Shown here: positions 5,912 through 6,450 of the stretch, in pieces
How the letters are laid out: every line of letters starts with the position of its first letter
Numbering within the stretch: position 1 is the stretch's first letter
Assembly: GCF_003435375.1 (NCBI RefSeq)
Contig: NZ_QWGL01000059.1
Coordinates: 1 to 6,450, forward strand
Direction: 5' to 3'
Source: Clostridium sp. AM34-11AC
GTDB lineage: Bacteria > Bacillota > Clostridia > Lachnospirales > Lachnospiraceae
DNA: 6,450 nucleotides
Notes under the pieces: generated by a model
The model's database searches: none
Told to the model about the DNA's origin: nothing
What the model saw: the letters and a program-made list of their open reading frames with translations, nothing else
Program-made: the position numbers and the translations under genes

Positions 5912-6033
5912 TTATTTTCCTCCCTTCCAATGCTCAACATATTTTTTTCAACACTTTTACATATGTATTGCGTTATCAGAGAAACTAATTAGCACAGCTA
6001 TTTTCCAGTATTCTGTCCATAAATTGGTATGAC

Positions 6034-6450
6034 CTACTCGAATGTTAGAATATCATGATCGGAAACAGGGATATATTCGGCTGAATTTTTTAATCCAATT
6101 CTCAAAAAGTCGATTTTTTTAATTCGTTTTTCTTTTTCACTATATGTAACAACCATGGTCCGCTTAGTAAAAAGGAAGAGAATATTGGAATTTAAAGTTC
6201 CGGCTTCAGAGTCCTTATTGCGTTGTATAAACTCTATATGATAAACTGTTTCTTCCTCACCTTTTTCTACATTGATATTTTTTACATTTGTCATATTCAA
6301 TTCTTCCCATATACCGCCTATGATGCTTTTTAAATTGTTGCCAGTGGGAATAGAAACGTCTGAGGGGACATCTTCTGGTGAACCGCCATTAAAAGCAAGT
6401 TTTCGACCATTTTTGAATATTACGGGTACTTTTACACCACTTGTCCGGAT
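6034..6450 (-). CDS. hypothetical protein, C-terminal 138 residues (gene enters from the right edge)
   Basis: The minus-strand frame ending in TAG at 6034 has no stop back to base 6450, so the gene is truncated by the window. A TTG at 6300 has been taken as a start in some readings, but 50 further open codons precede it and they read like protein: GVKVPVIFKNGRKLAFNGGS, then PSDVSIPTGNNLKSIIGGIW. The rest is polar and beta-rich, with NVEKGEEETVYHIEFIQR, a hydrophobic strand NILFLFTKRTMVVTY, and a C-terminus VSDHDILTFE. No signal peptide or membrane helix is visible in this part. I do not recognise the family. It is AT-rich and in the same orientation as the membrane-protein gene, whose start is 122 bp downstream, so it may belong to the same module. 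Confidence 0.7.
   Translation of the reverse strand: MRTSGVKVPVIFKNGRKLAFNGGSPEDVPSDVSIPTGNNLKSIIGGIWEELNMTNVKNINVEKGEEETVYHIEFIQRNKDSEAGTLNSNILFLFTKRTMVVTYSEKEKRIKKIDFLRIGLKNSAEYIPVSDHDILTFE

Noticed and set aside
6034..6300. Treating TTG at 6300 as the true start of the rightmost gene
   Set aside because: The same frame is open for another 50 codons to the window edge with protein-like sequence, so the gene most likely begins outside the window.

Overview
The window looks like chromosomal accessory sequence from a low-to-mid-GC anaerobic Firmicute, most likely Lachnospiraceae or a related Clostridia. This is inferred from the protein families (an acyl-CoA dehydratase activase-type protein, a clostridial MATE transporter, a LysR-type regulator tail), strong GGAGG ribosome binding sites and sigma-A promoters. 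No rRNA, tRNA, CRISPR array or recognisable transposase is visible. Base composition is split. The LysR tail, the MATE gene and the activase gene are comparatively GC-rich, while the lipoprotein gene and everything right of about 4900 are clearly AT-rich, as expected of a different origin or of accessory cargo.

Layout, left to right. Positions 73-402 (+) hold the C-terminal tail of a LysR-type regulator without its DNA-binding half. Convergent to it, 432-836 (-) encodes a small lipoprotein. At 936-2296 (-) lies a MATE multidrug efflux gene interrupted by a 2-bp frameshift; its promoter and ribosome binding site are well preserved. The roughly 750 bp between the MATE start and the next gene contains no credible gene. 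It carries divergent sigma-A promoters at its two ends, a 201-bp imperfect palindrome with a perfect 16-bp stem, and three tandem copies of a GC-rich 52-bp unit related to the palindrome's outer arm. At 3047-4840 (+) is a 597-residue open frame that keeps the first 44 residues of a large activase/HgdB-like protein joined directly to its C-terminal part. A second, smaller in-frame loss appears to lie near residue 424. A good rho-independent terminator follows.

The AT-rich right end is read leftward. It holds a partial gene entering from the right edge (6034-6450), a small four-helix membrane protein (5591-5911), and a secreted 200-residue protein with a Gly/Ala-rich hydrophobic segment (4935-5537). 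The last two are adjacent, have strong ribosome binding sites and form a likely operon. Their architecture, a secreted hydrophobic polypeptide beside a small membrane protein, resembles a bacteriocin with immunity or export partner, but I recognise neither by sequence.

Three genes in the left 5 kb are damaged in different ways (5' truncation, frameshift, large in-frame deletion). This points either to a decaying chromosomal region with active recombination or to assembly problems. The most worthwhile items for follow-up are the mini-activase, the palindrome plus tandem-repeat block, and the secreted-protein/membrane-protein pair.
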